A stretch of DNA of 64,000 nucleotides. Origin: Candidatus Thiodiazotropha endoloripes (GTDB lineage Bacteria; Pseudomonadota; Gammaproteobacteria; Chromatiales; Chromatiaceae). Positions 45,056 to 55,100 of this stretch are shown here, one piece after another. Positions within the stretch are counted from its first letter, which is position 1. Each line of letters begins with the position of its first letter. A program made the translations under genes and the position numbers. The notes beneath the pieces are model-generated. The model saw only the letters and a program-made list of their open reading frames with translations. It was not told the DNA's origin and did no database searches. The stretch covers positions 930,001 through 994,000 of the forward strand of contig NZ_LVJW01000006.1 of the NCBI RefSeq assembly GCF_001708965.1, in the 5' to 3' direction.

Positions 45056-47041
45056 TTACTTAAACAGCTTGGACTTGTCGACGAGATCGACATGGGCACG
45101 CTTGAAACACTTGTAGGTCTTACTCTCTTTGTCGTAGACAGAGTTGACGAAACACTTCCAGTTCTCTTCATCGACAAAGTTCTTATCCATGCGGTAATAG
45201 AAACCGGGATAACGGGACTCTTGACGGAACTGAATGTGTTTCATGTGAGCTTCCGCAGTCAGGATTCGATGGTAGTTCTCCCAGGCACGCAGTAGCTCAT
45301 GGAGATCTTTCGCACGCATCTTGAGCGCATCCTCTTTGAGCATATTCAGCTTCTGCTCAGCCAGTGCGAGCATCTGCTCGTTGGTGGTGTAATAGGTAGA
45401 AATACCGGCAACGTACTCATCCATAACCTTCTGCAGGCGGAACTGCAGCATACGAGGTGTGATGTAGTGGGGATTAACATCGATCGCCGTGGTGTAGTCC
45501 TTGTGCTCAAGGAAGTTACGCACCGGACGGTAGATCTCTTCGACCAGGGTATCGACGTCGGTATCCAACTTGGGAGTGAAATCCTTGTTGTCGATGATGT
45601 ATTTGACCATCGCCTTGGCTGCCATTCGGCCTTCAGCGTGTGAACCGGAAGAGAACTTGTGACCGGAAGCGCCCACACCGTCACCGGCAGTAAACAGGCC
45701 GGAAACGGTGGTCATACCGCGGTAGCCCCAATGCCAGCCCTTAGGCAGGTGATCCGGTACGCCGGTTTCGGTCTCGTCGGTCGGCGCACCTACATCATCC
45801 GGACCGGAAGTCCAGATTCCACAGCAACCTGAGTGAGAACCCAGCAGGTAGGGTTCGGTGGGCATCAGCTCGGAATTCTTCTTTTCAGGCTCGATATTCT
45901 CACCGGCCCAGATTCCGCATTGGCTGACACACATATCGAGGAAGTCTTCCCAGGCTTCAGCCTCCAGATGTTTAACCTCGCGAGGAGAGAGGGTTTCACT
46001 GAGATTTCCCAGCGCGGTTATGGTATCCATCCAAATCGGACCGCGACCTTCGCGCAGCTCTTTCAGCAGCAGGTGATTACGCAGACAGGAAGCAGGAACG
46101 GCGGCATTTCCGTAAGGCGGGTAGTCATCCAGCATCTCCTTGTTGCGGTCCATGTAGGCCTCACCAAAAGCATTGGTAGCTTTTGACTTGAACAGCATGA
46201 ACCAGGCACCGACCGGGCCATAACCGTCTTTGAACCGGGTAGGTACGAAGCGGTTCTCCATCATAGTCAGCTCAGCACCCGCCTCGGCCGCCATGGCATA
46301 GGTGGAACCGGCATTCCATACCGGGTACCAGGCACGCCCCTGACCCTCACCCACCGAGCGCGGACGGAAGATATTCACACAACCACCGGCGGCCAGAAGG
46401 ATCGCTTTAGCCTTGAAGACGAACAGTTTATTCTCACGAACGGAGAAACCGACAGCACCGGCGATGCGGTTTTTGTCGTTTTTATCGTTAACCAGCTTAA
46501 CGATGAAGATATGCTCTTGGATATTCTCCACACCCAGCGCTTTCTTCGCCGACTCGGCAACGATCCACTTGTAGGACTCACCATTGATCATGATCTGCCA
46601 CTTACCTGAGCGTACGGGCTTGCCGCCGTCTTTCAGAAGCGTCATACCTTTTGAGCCGTCGTGACGCTCCCCGTTCTCGTCAGTTTTCCAGATGGGCAGC
46701 CCCCACTCTTCGAACAGATGTACCGATTCATCAACGTGACGACCCAGATCATAAGTCAGGTCGTCGCGGGTAATTCCCATCAGGTCGTTGGAGACCATGC
46801 GGGCATAGTCAGCAGGATCCTGGTCAGGGCCGATGTAGGTGTTGATTGCGGAGAGACCCTGGGCAACCGCACCGGAACGGTCCATAGCCGCCTTGTCGAC
46901 CAGTTTGACTTTGATATCGCCGCCGGCTGCTTGCACCCAGGGAACGATTTCATAGGCGGCACCACAACAGGCCATACCGCCGCCAATCAGGAGGATGTCT
47001 ACCTCTTCCTGGACAACTTCCGGATTTCCCAATTCAGCCAT
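45056..47041 (-). CDS. aprA: Adenylylsulfate reductase, alpha (flavoprotein) subunit
   Basis: The FAD subunit of dissimilatory APS reductase, which in sulfur oxidisers runs in reverse, forming adenylylsulfate from sulfite and AMP. Length 661 residues, normal. The FAD-binding N-terminus LLIGGGMACCGAAYEI, RSGAVAQGLSAINTYIG, ILLAAGGCVNIFRPRSVGEG and the active-site region MENRFVPTRFKDGYGPVGAW are all typical of AprA. The C-terminus CFKRAHVDLVDKSKLFK is family-like. It follows aprB by 52 bp. No aprM, qmo or sat gene is in view to identify the membrane electron acceptor. Confidence 0.97.
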   Translation of the reverse strand: MAELGNPEVVQEEVDILLIGGGMACCGAAYEIVPWVQAAGGDIKVKLVDKAAMDRSGAVAQGLSAINTYIGPDQDPADYARMVSNDLMGITRDDLTYDLGRHVDESVHLFEEWGLPIWKTDENGERHDGSKGMTLLKDGGKPVRSGKWQIMINGESYKWIVAESAKKALGVENIQEHIFIVKLVNDKNDKNRIAGAVGFSVRENKLFVFKAKAILLAAGGCVNIFRPRSVGEGQGRAWYPVWNAGSTYAMAAEAGAELTMMENRFVPTRFKDGYGPVGAWFMLFKSKATNAFGEAYMDRNKEMLDDYPPYGNAAVPASCLRNHLLLKELREGRGPIWMDTITALGNLSETLSPREVKHLEAEAWEDFLDMCVSQCGIWAGENIEPEKKNSELMPTEPYLLGSHSGCCGIWTSGPDDVGAPTDETETGVPDHLPKGWHWGYRGMTTVSGLFTAGDGVGASGHKFSSGSHAEGRMAAKAMVKYIIDNKDFTPKLDTDVDTLVEEIYRPVRNFLEHKDYTTAIDVNPHYITPRMLQFRLQKVMDEYVAGISTYYTTNEQMLALAEQKLNMLKEDALKMRAKDLHELLRAWENYHRILTAEAHMKHIQFRQESRYPGFYYRMDKNFVDEENWKCFVNSVYDKESKTYKCFKRAHVDLVDKSKLFK

Positions 47042-47093
47042 ACCAAATACCTCGAATTATCTCTCTATCCTGAATAATCAGATTGAATCCAGC

Positions 47094-47567
47094 TTATTTA
47101 CGAATCAGCTCGTCAGCATCACCGGCACGATAGCCGTTCTGTTCGTCATGATTGAAGAAACCGGGTTCGTCGATCTTGGCCATATCCGCAGCAGGCTTGC
47201 CAGCGTAAGGATCGATGGAATCCACAGGAGTGGTGCGGATCGGGAATTTGAAGCGCTTCATGGTGCCGTTACGGAGTTTGATGCTCCACATGATGGAGTC
47301 GGCACCACGTAGAGGCTGAACCATGGCACCGAGAGGAACGATATCGGCGTATGGACGCACTTCGATCGCCTGCTGAGGACAGATCTTGACGCACGAATAG
47401 CACTCCCAACACTGATCAGGCTCCTGATTGAACGACATCATGGCATGGCCGGTTTCTGTACCGTCGTTATCCAGCTTCATAAGGTCATGAGGACAGATAT
47501 ACACACAAGCTGTCATGGCCTGGCCCTTACAGCCATCGCACTTCTCGGTACGCACAAATGTAGGCAT
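47094..47567 (-). CDS. aprB: Adenylylsulfate reductase, beta (iron-sulfur) subunit
   Basis: Carries electrons between AprA and the membrane. Two [4Fe-4S] sites are clear: CDGCKGQAMTACVYICP at residues 10-26 and CWECYSCVKICP near residue 53, the uneven spacing being specific to AprB. PLRGADSIMWSIKLRNGT and FPIRTTPVDSIDPY follow, then a C-terminal tail that clasps AprA in known structures. Length 157 residues. First gene of the aprBA operon, with AGGAGACAACACC before the ATG and a perfect palindrome 19 bp upstream of it. Confidence 0.97.
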   Translation of the reverse strand: MPTFVRTEKCDGCKGQAMTACVYICPHDLMKLDNDGTETGHAMMSFNQEPDQCWECYSCVKICPQQAIEVRPYADIVPLGAMVQPLRGADSIMWSIKLRNGTMKRFKFPIRTTPVDSIDPYAGKPAADMAKIDEPGFFNHDEQNGYRAGDADELIRK

Positions 47568-47987
47568 GGTGTTGTCTCCTAAGGGTTCACTGCAGTGAAT
47601 CAGCTGCCGCCCAAGCAGCGACTTTAAAGCACAATCGGAAAAAAATCCCGGCGTAGGAGATTTTTATTCTCACGAATATTTAAGCCGGTGATACGCACCA
47701 GGCTCGGCCAGACCACTAAGGCAGGCGCTCATTCACAATCACTCACGCGATCTGTAGAGCGGGCGACAAACACTACTGCCTTGCCGGTCTCCAGGGACAG
47801 ATAATAGACGATTGAATAGCCTATACCATTGTAAAAATTGATCTTTTACCAAGCTTAACAACTCTTGGTCGATCGCAATGAATCAGCGGCAAGGTCATAT
47901 GGCCTCAGACCGGTGAAACCGATCTTCAACACCCAGCTGAACTTCTCCCCGGGATTGGGTTAGAGTGGGACTTTTTGAAACATTGCC
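47568..47987. other. Intergenic region upstream of aprB, 420 bp
   Basis: Contains the palindrome at 47586-47599 and the AAAAATC/GATTTTT hairpin at 47641-47665. On the minus strand, 47729-47845 reads NFYNGIGYSIVYYLSLETGK and then AVVFVARSTDRVSDCE before a stop, without a start codon: a likely fragment of another gene. Confidence 0.4.
47586..47599. promoter_or_regulatory. 14-bp perfect palindrome upstream of aprBA
   Basis: TTCACTGCAGTGAA lies 19 bp ahead of the aprB start codon, within its leader or promoter. Perfect dyad symmetry of this length suggests a repressor or activator site; the regulator is unknown. Confidence 0.5.
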
Positions 47988-48638
47988 ATGAGCCACTCAC
48001 ACCCCCCTGAGGTCCTGTTTCTGCTCGCCACCGGCTGTCACCACTGCCCTATGGTACTGGAGAGCCTGACTCAGCAGCTCAAACAGGGCGACATCGCCCG
48101 ACTCGATGCGATCAACATCGTCAACAGCCCTGAAGTCGCCCAACAGCTGGGGGTCCGTAGCGTACCCTGGACCCGCATCGGTCGCTTTGAGCTGGATGGG
48201 GTGTTGTCGCCGAAGGAGGTGGCCCAATGGGTTGAACGGGCAGCGCTTGAAACGGGTGTGGCGGACTATTTCAGTGAATCCCTGGCAGCGCAACGCAGTG
48301 ATAAGGTGATACGTTGGCTGGAGGATAGCCCAGAGGATCTGCAAGCGTTGCTGGTGCTGCAGCAGAACGATGCCACCCCGATGGCGGCACGTATCGGTAT
48401 CGGGGTGGTAATGGAGCAACTGGAAGGCGACCCCCGACTCAGCCACGCACTGCCGACCCTGATCACGCTCAGTCGTTCGAAACAGGCCAACATCCGTGCC
48501 GATGTAGCGCACTACCTTGGCCTGACCCACCATCCGGATGCCAGGCCTGTGCTGTTGCAGATGGCCAATGACAGCCACCCCGACGTCAGGGAGATTGCAG
48601 AAGAGTCACTGGTATTATTGAACAACGCCAGCGGATAG
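47988..48638 (+). CDS. Thioredoxin-fold protein fused to HEAT-like repeats
   Basis: A 216-residue protein. Residues 8-85 have a thioredoxin-like fold: FLLATGCHHCPMVLE (Cys-His-His-Cys) and the cis-Pro segment GVRSVPWTRIG. Residues 115-215 are helical HEAT-like repeats (MAARIGIGVVMEQLEG, IRADVAHYLGLTHHPDARPV and VREIAEESLVLLNN). The fusion suggests a redox module on a protein-docking scaffold. It diverges from aprBA; no signal peptide, so it works in the cytoplasm. Substrate unknown. Confidence 0.8.
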   Translation: MSHSHPPEVLFLLATGCHHCPMVLESLTQQLKQGDIARLDAINIVNSPEVAQQLGVRSVPWTRIGRFELDGVLSPKEVAQWVERAALETGVADYFSESLAAQRSDKVIRWLEDSPEDLQALLVLQQNDATPMAARIGIGVVMEQLEGDPRLSHALPTLITLSRSKQANIRADVAHYLGLTHHPDARPVLLQMANDSHPDVREIAEESLVLLNNASG

Positions 48639-48758
48639 AGCCTCCATCCACCGAGCGGATATTTTCAGCCCGATCACAGAGCTGGTTACCAAACCGGCTG
48701 CAAGAGTGCTAGTGTGGTCGGCTTGGCACAACCCATCACAATTTGCGGAAGAGGTGTA

Positions 48759-49304
48759 ATGGATAGACGGGAGCAGATACTGACGATGCATGCTCTGTTC
48801 ATCAATCAGGTTGTCACAATCGGACAGCAGCCTGATCGCCAGGATGATTTCGAAGAGCTGCTGACGCTGGCTGAACAGAGTGGCTGGACCGACCTGACCG
48901 CCTGCATTCGCAAGATCTTCCAGCAGGGCCGACGGGATATGGAGCTGCTCAACCCTCTGGATGAAGAGGACCGGGTGATCGCCGAGGCGATCCTGCAGGG
49001 GCTGCAGGACTCCTCTACCCTGCCTGACCCCAACGCCAAGCCCGATCCTGCACTGGCGGCCCCCGGGCTGGCCTCCATGATCCATGCGGCTGGTGCCGGC
49101 AACCCTCAGGCACTGCAGATCATCGCTGAGATGGCTGACCAGATGAGCAAGGCGGGTGGACCGATGGCCCACCTTGCCGCCGTGATCAGACCCATGATCA
49201 ACGGCGAACGGGAAGCCAACAAACTGTGCAAGGGGATGGACAGCCGTACCGAAAAGATGGTGCTGGGCATCCTGGATGAGCTGAAACAGCTGGACGAGGG
49301 GTAG
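48759..49304 (+). CDS. Conserved-type helical protein of unknown function
   Basis: A 181-residue, mainly helical, soluble protein (MDRREQILTMHALFINQVVT, then GLQDSSTLPDPNAKPD as a flexible middle, and GPMAHLAAVIRPMINGEREA). The ATG at 48759 follows GAAGAGGTGTA; the in-frame ATG at 48714 lacks a ribosome-binding site. It overlaps nothing and ends 1 bp before the DUF423 gene, so the two are cotranscribed. I do not recognise a family. Confidence 0.75.
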   Translation: MDRREQILTMHALFINQVVTIGQQPDRQDDFEELLTLAEQSGWTDLTACIRKIFQQGRRDMELLNPLDEEDRVIAEAILQGLQDSSTLPDPNAKPDPALAAPGLASMIHAAGAGNPQALQIIAEMADQMSKAGGPMAHLAAVIRPMINGEREANKLCKGMDSRTEKMVLGILDELKQLDEG

Positions 49305-49305
49305 C

Positions 49306-49692
49306 ATGGCCAGACGCTTCATCATCATCGCCGGGATCAGCGGCTTGCTGCTGGTCACGCTGGGTGCCTTTGGCGCCCACGCACTGGAACGGGCAATCCC
49401 CGCAACCCATATGGTCTGGTGGCAGAAAGCGGTCCACTATCAGGGGCTGCACACCCTCGCTCTGTTGGCTGTCGGCGTGCTGATCCTGCACCATCCGGTT
49501 CGCGCACTGCTGCTCTCAGGCTGGCTGTTTCTGGCCGGTATTCTGCTCTTTTCCGGCAGCCTCTATGTGATGGCGCTGACCGATCTGCGCAGTCTGGCCC
49601 TGTTGACCCCGATCGGCGGCACGGCATTCATTGCCGGCTGGCTGACCCTGGTGATCGGTGCCTGGCGCCTGCCCGACCTGCACCCCCGATAA
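49306..49692 (+). CDS. DUF423 membrane protein (YgdD-like)
   Basis: A 128-residue protein with four transmembrane helices and the family start FIIIAGISGLLLVTLGAFGAHAL; WWQKAVHYQGLHTLALL and LYVMALTDLRSL also fit. DUF423 proteins, related to TMEM256, have no established role. Follows the unknown 181-residue gene by 1 bp and precedes the methyltransferase gene by 30 bp. Confidence 0.88.
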   Translation: MARRFIIIAGISGLLLVTLGAFGAHALERAIPATHMVWWQKAVHYQGLHTLALLAVGVLILHHPVRALLLSGWLFLAGILLFSGSLYVMALTDLRSLALLTPIGGTAFIAGWLTLVIGAWRLPDLHPR

Positions 49693-49722
49693 CCCTTGAG
49701 CCGCCGCTGAGCAACACCACTG

Positions 49723-50676
49723 ATGGATATTCAGGCCTTTTCAAACCGTCTGCAGAAAAACCATCGCCACTGGAACAAATGGGCGAGGCGACGGGAGATC
49801 AGCTGTTTCCGCATCTACGACCGGGACATTCCCGAATTCCCATTGGCGATCGATTGGTATGACGGCCAGGTTCATCTGCAGATCTTTGCCCGCAAGGGGA
49901 TGCAACCCCTGGATCATCACCAACAGCAGCAGATCAGCGAAGCGGTCAGTGAAATCCTGCAGATCCCGCAAAGCCGGATTGCGCTAAAAACACGCCAACG
50001 GCAGCGCGGACTCAATCAGTATGAGAAGACCGGAGAGCGCGGCGAACCGATGATTGTCAGTGAGGGGGGGTTGCGCTTTGAAGTGGAGCTGAGGCGTTAT
50101 CTGGATACCGGTCTGTTCCTCGACCACCGCAACACCCGCAAGCTGGTACGCGACAAGGCCGCCGGCAAGCGGGTATTGAATCTGTTTGCCTATACCGGAA
50201 GTTTCTCAGTCTACGCAGCCGCCGGAGGCGCCCTGGCCACGGTCAGTGTGGATATGTCCAACACCTATCAGGAGTGGACCGGCAGAAACCTCAAGCTGAA
50301 TGGCTTCAACGGCGATGAGCATGAGCTGATCCGGGAGGATGTCTTCCAATATCTGCAACGGGCCAACCGGGAGCGTCGCCAGTTTGGCCTGATCATTCTC
50401 GACCCGCCAAGTTTCTCCAACTCCAAACGCATGGATGAGACCCTGGATATCCAACGGGATCAGCAGCGACTGATCGGTGCCTCTCTTGCTCTGCTCAACC
50501 CGAATGGAGAGCTGATCTTCTCCACCAACCGCAAAGGCTTCAAGCTGACTCCGGAACTGGCGCAGAGAGCCGGTTGCCAGGAGATCACCCAGCAGATTGT
50601 GCCGGAGGACTTCAAGCGTCGTCTGCCCTATCGATGCTGGACCTTTCCGGCACCTTCCGCCAATTCACCTGTCTGA
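49723..50676 (+). CDS. RlmK-like 23S rRNA methyltransferase, stand-alone
   Basis: An S-adenosylmethionine-dependent methyltransferase of 317 residues that corresponds to the C-terminal (RlmK) half of the two-domain enteric RlmKL, which makes m7G2069 in 23S rRNA. Motifs: LFLDHRNTRKLVRDKAAGKR, the SAM-binding VLNLFAYTGSFSVYAAAGGA, VSVDMSNTYQEWTGRN and the catalytic-loop-like IILDPPSFSNSKRM. No RlmL half precedes it, so the target base is not certain. Third gene of a likely three-gene plus-strand operon. Confidence 0.85.
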   Translation: MDIQAFSNRLQKNHRHWNKWARRREISCFRIYDRDIPEFPLAIDWYDGQVHLQIFARKGMQPLDHHQQQQISEAVSEILQIPQSRIALKTRQRQRGLNQYEKTGERGEPMIVSEGGLRFEVELRRYLDTGLFLDHRNTRKLVRDKAAGKRVLNLFAYTGSFSVYAAAGGALATVSVDMSNTYQEWTGRNLKLNGFNGDEHELIREDVFQYLQRANRERRQFGLIILDPPSFSNSKRMDETLDIQRDQQRLIGASLALLNPNGELIFSTNRKGFKLTPELAQRAGCQEITQQIVPEDFKRRLPYRCWTFPAPSANSPV

Positions 50677-50954
50677 CAAATAATCCGGCGAACAAATCGC
50701 TCACTTTCAGCCGCAGTGAGCATGCCATGCCTTGATCAAGGGTCTGTCTGAAGTCCTGAAAGTGAATGATTTGGTCGCCGTGTTAATTGAGACCGACACT
50801 TGACGCAGCGCAAAAATTACACTCTCATAACGAGTTATAGACCGGGTCGGTTCTGATTCAGTCCAGCAGTCGAATCCACGGCGCCAGTGACTCACACACC
50901 TTCTCGAACAGCTACAACCTAAAACCTAAGCGACCTAGCAGGGATGAAGAGCCA

Positions 50955-52079
50955 ATGCTGAAAAAAGTAGTGCTGACGATTATCGGACTGGCCGTACTGA
51001 TCGGCATTCCAGCCGCAATTAAAATGCAGCAGTTCCAGGCCATGGCCGATATGCAGATGACCATGCCGCCGGAGATCGTCACCGCCGATCAGGTGAAGCG
51101 GCAACAGTGGCCCAACACCCTCTCAGCCACCGGATCCCTGGTTGCCGTTCAAGGTGTCACCGTGAGTGCGGAACTGGGCGGTAAGATCAATCAGATCGCC
51201 TTTAAATCCGGCGACCGGGTCAAGGCCGGCGACCTGCTGGTGCGACTCGACACCACGGCCGAAGAGGCACAGTTGAGATCAGCCGAGGCCGCAGCGAAGC
51301 TGGCACGCATCAATCTCGACCGTAATCGCGGCCTGCGCGCCAACAAGACCGTCTCACAATCCGATCTGGACACCTCTGAGGCCACCTACAAACAGGCCAC
51401 CGCTCAGGTAGAAAATGTCAAAGCGACCATCGCCAAAAAGACCCTGCGTGCCCCCTTCTCCGGTCAGCTTGGCCTGCGCCAGGTCAACCTGGGGCAGATC
51501 ATCGAACAAGGCACACCGGTAGTCACCCTGCAGACCATCGACCCGATCTATGCGGATTTCTCCCTGCCCCAGCAGCGCTTCTCCAGCGTCGCTGTCGGCA
51601 ATCAGGTAAGCATTACCACCGACGCGGCCGAGGACAAAAGCTTCAGCGGCAAGATCATCGCCATCAACCCGGAGATCGATCAGGCGACCCGCACCGTACG
51701 GATCCGCTCCACCCTGTCGAACCAGGAGGAGCTGTTGCGGCCCGGCATGTTCGCCAATGTGGAAGTGATCATGCCGCAACAGGATGATGTGCTCGCCATT
51801 CCGGCCACTTCGGTGCTCTATGCCCCTTACGGCGATACAGTGTTTGTCATCGATACCACCAAGGATGAGGCAACCGGCGAGAAACAGAAAACCCTGCGCC
51901 AGCAGATCATCCGTCTGGGACAGACCCGGGGAGACTATGTATCGGTCGTCTCCGGCCTCGAGGAGGGTGAGACCGTGGTCACCAGCGGGGTGTTCAAGTT
52001 ACGGCCGAACATGGCGGTGGTGGTGGACAACACACTGGCACTGGACGCCAAGCTGGAGCCAAAACCGGCCAACGAATAA
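50955..52079 (+). CDS. RND efflux periplasmic adaptor (membrane-fusion protein)
   Basis: Links the inner-membrane RND pump to an outer-membrane channel. Length 374. An N-terminal membrane anchor (VVLTIIGLAVLIGIPAAIKM), a lipoyl-type domain (VTVSAELGGKINQIAFKSGD and RAPFSGQLGLRQVNLGQII), an alpha-helical hairpin between them with Ala-rich heptads, and the C-terminal beta-barrel/MP domain (TRTVRIRSTLSNQEELLRPG) match the MexE/AcrA type. The RND permease gene follows after 53 bp containing a repeat end. Substrates are unknown. Confidence 0.93.
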   Translation: MLKKVVLTIIGLAVLIGIPAAIKMQQFQAMADMQMTMPPEIVTADQVKRQQWPNTLSATGSLVAVQGVTVSAELGGKINQIAFKSGDRVKAGDLLVRLDTTAEEAQLRSAEAAAKLARINLDRNRGLRANKTVSQSDLDTSEATYKQATAQVENVKATIAKKTLRAPFSGQLGLRQVNLGQIIEQGTPVVTLQTIDPIYADFSLPQQRFSSVAVGNQVSITTDAAEDKSFSGKIIAINPEIDQATRTVRIRSTLSNQEELLRPGMFANVEVIMPQQDDVLAIPATSVLYAPYGDTVFVIDTTKDEATGEKQKTLRQQIIRLGQTRGDYVSVVSGLEEGETVVTSGVFKLRPNMAVVVDNTLALDAKLEPKPANE

Positions 52080-52097
52080 ACCAGAACCAGGCATCTT

Positions 52098-52115
52098 TTA
52101 GGGCCTGTTAACTAC
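52098..52115. repeat. Repeat end between adaptor and permease genes
   Basis: TTAGGGCCTGTTAACT matches the first 15 bases of the family terminal repeat and then stops matching. It lies inside the efflux operon, 18 bp before the permease start codon. Confidence 0.6.
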
Positions 52116-52132
52116 ATAGGGACATTCATCCT

Positions 52133-55100
52133 GTGGCTAAAACCAAAGCCTTTACCGATCTCTTCATCCAGCGCCCGGTTCTCGCCATCGTGGTCAACTT
52201 GCTGATCGTGATTGCCGGCATCCAGGCCTGGAACAGCCTCAATATCCGCCAGTACCCACTGAGCGAAAACTCCACCGTGAACATCTCCACGGTGTATGTG
52301 GGGGCCAATGCGGAACTGGTGCGGGGATTCATCACCACGCCCCTGGAGCAGGCAATCGCCTCCGCCGACGGAATCGAGTATATCGACTCGAAGAGTCTGC
52401 AGGGCTTCTCCATGATCAACGCCCGGCTGAAGCTCAACTATCCGCCCACCAAGGCACTGGCCGAAATCACTGCGAAGGTGAATCAGGTACGTAACGACCT
52501 GCCCACCGAGGCACAGGTGCCGGCGATCTCGATTCAGTCCGCCGACTCCCAGTTCGCCTCCGCCTATCTCAGCTTCGCCTCCGACATCCTCTCCCAGGCG
52601 GAGATCACCGACTACCTGATCCGGGTAGTACAACCCAGACTCGCGGCGGTCGCCGGGGTGCAGCGGGCCGAGGTGCTGGGTGCCCGCACCTTCGCCATGC
52701 GCATCTGGCTGAAGCCGGACAAGATGGCGGCGCTGCACGTCAGCCCTTCCCAGGTGCGCCAGGCACTGGCCGCCAACAACTTTCTCGCCGCCATCGGCAC
52801 CACCAAAGGCTCTCTGGTGCAGGTCAACATGACCGCCAACACCGATCTCCATTCGGTGGAGGAGTTCGAACAGCTGATCATCCGCCAGAGTGGCGACAGC
52901 ATCGTTCGCCTGCAGGATATCGCCGATGTAACCCTGGGAGCGGAGGACTACGACACCTCGGTGCGCTACACCGGTCAGACCGCCGTCTTCATGGGCATCT
53001 TCCCGCTGCCCAGCGCCAACACCATCGATGTCATCAAGCTGGTGCGGGTGGAGATCGACGCCATCGCCAAGGATCTGCCCTCCGGGCTGGAAGTGAATAT
53101 CGGATATGACGCCTCCGAGTACATCGCCAATGCGATCACCGAGGTGACCAAGACCCTGGGAGATACCCTGCTGATCGTGATCGCGGTGATCTTTCTGTTT
53201 CTCGGTTCGATCCGGTCGGCCCTGGTGCCGACCATCGCGATACCGGTGTCGCTGATCGGCAGTATCTTTCTGATGCAGATCTTCGGCTTTACCCTCAATC
53301 TGCTGACACTGCTGGCCATCGTGCTCTCGGTGGGACTGGTGGTGGACGATGCCATCGTGGTGGTGGAGAACATCGAACGCCATCTTCGTGAAGGCCGCAG
53401 CAAACGGGAGGCCGCCCTGCTCGGCGCCCGGGAACTGCTCGGACCGGTGATCGCGATGACCGTCACCCTGGCCGCCGTCTATATGCCGATCGCTCTGCAG
53501 GGAGGCTTGACCGGCGCCCTGTTCCGCGAGTTTGCCCTGACCCTGGCGGGGACGGTCACCATCTCAGGTATCGTCGCCCTCACCCTCTCGCCGATGATGT
53601 CGGCTCATATGCTGAAGAGCGCCGCCGATGAGGAGAAAGGATTCACCGGCTGGGTCAATCACCACTTCGACCGGCTGCGCGCAGCCTACGGCCGGATGAT
53701 CGGTCGAACCCTGCAGTCCCGCCCCTACGTCTATGTAATCTGGCTGGTGGTGGCTGCCGCGGCTGTGCCGATGTACATGCAGTCCCCCAAGGAGCTGGCC
53801 CCCAGCGAGGATCAGAGCGTGGTGTTCGGCATCATCAACTCCGCCGCCAACGCCACCGCCGATCAGAAGCGCTTCTATGGCGCCGCCGTGGAGAAGGCCT
53901 TCCTGGATGTGGAGGAGGCGGATCTCAGTTTTCAGATTCTGTTCGCCCCATCGGTTGGCGCCCAGTTCGATACCGACGGCTTCTCCGGCGTGGTAGTCAA
54001 ACCCTGGCATGCCCCGAGGGAGCGTACCGTGTTCGAGATCCAGCAGGAGATCCAGGGCAAGCTCGCCTCCATACCCGGCTTCCAGATCTTTGCCACCACC
54101 CCACCGGCCCTGCCCGGCGGCAGCAACTTCCCCATCGAGTTCCTGATCACCTCAACGGCGGATGCCAAACAGCTGTTGGAGTTTGCCCAGCAGATCCAGG
54201 GCAAGGCGATCGAAAGCGGCATGTTCATGTTTCCCCCGCAGATCGACCTGAAGTATGACCAGCCTCAAGCCCAGGTAGTGCTCGACCGGGATAAGATCGG
54301 CGCGCTTGGACTGAACCTCAACCAGGTTGGCCTGGATATGGCGGCGGCACTCGGTGGTGATTATGTCAATCGCTTCAATATTGCCGGGCGCAGCTATAAG
54401 GTCATTCCACAGATTGAACGCTCCCAGCGGCTCAATCCGGATCAGCTGACCGAAATCTATGTCAGCGGACCTGAGGGTGAGCTGATCCCGTTGAGTGCGG
54501 TTGCACACATCGAAAACACCACGGTGCCCCGTTCACTCAACCGCTTCCAGCAGCTGAATGCGGTGAAGCTCTCCGGCATGACCAACCGCACCCTGGACCA
54601 GGGGCTGGCGGTACTCGAAGAGGCGGCCGCCGAGATCCTGCCACCGGGTTACGGTATCGACTACACCGGCGAATCGAGACAGCTGCGCCAGGAGGGCAAT
54701 AAGTTTCTGCCCGCTTTCGCACTGGCAATTGTGATGATCTTTCTCGCCCTGGCTGTCCAGTTCAACTCCTTCCGCGATCCGGGCATCATCCTGCTGGGCT
54801 CGGTTCCCCTGGCAATGTTCGGTGCGCTGCTGTTCACCTTCCTGAAGATGCCCAACCCCAATCTGCCCTTCTGGACCAACGGTTGGACCACCACCCTGAA
54901 CATCTATGCCCAGGTCGGGCTGGTGACCCTGGTGGGGCTGATCGCCAAAAACGGCATCCTGATCGTCGAATTTGCCAACAAGCTACAGGAGCAGGGATTG
55001 AGTAAGATCGATGCGGTACAGGAGGCGGCGATGACCCGATTGCGGCCGATCCTGATGACCACCTTTGCCACAGTGGCTGGCCACTTCCCGCTGATCCTGG

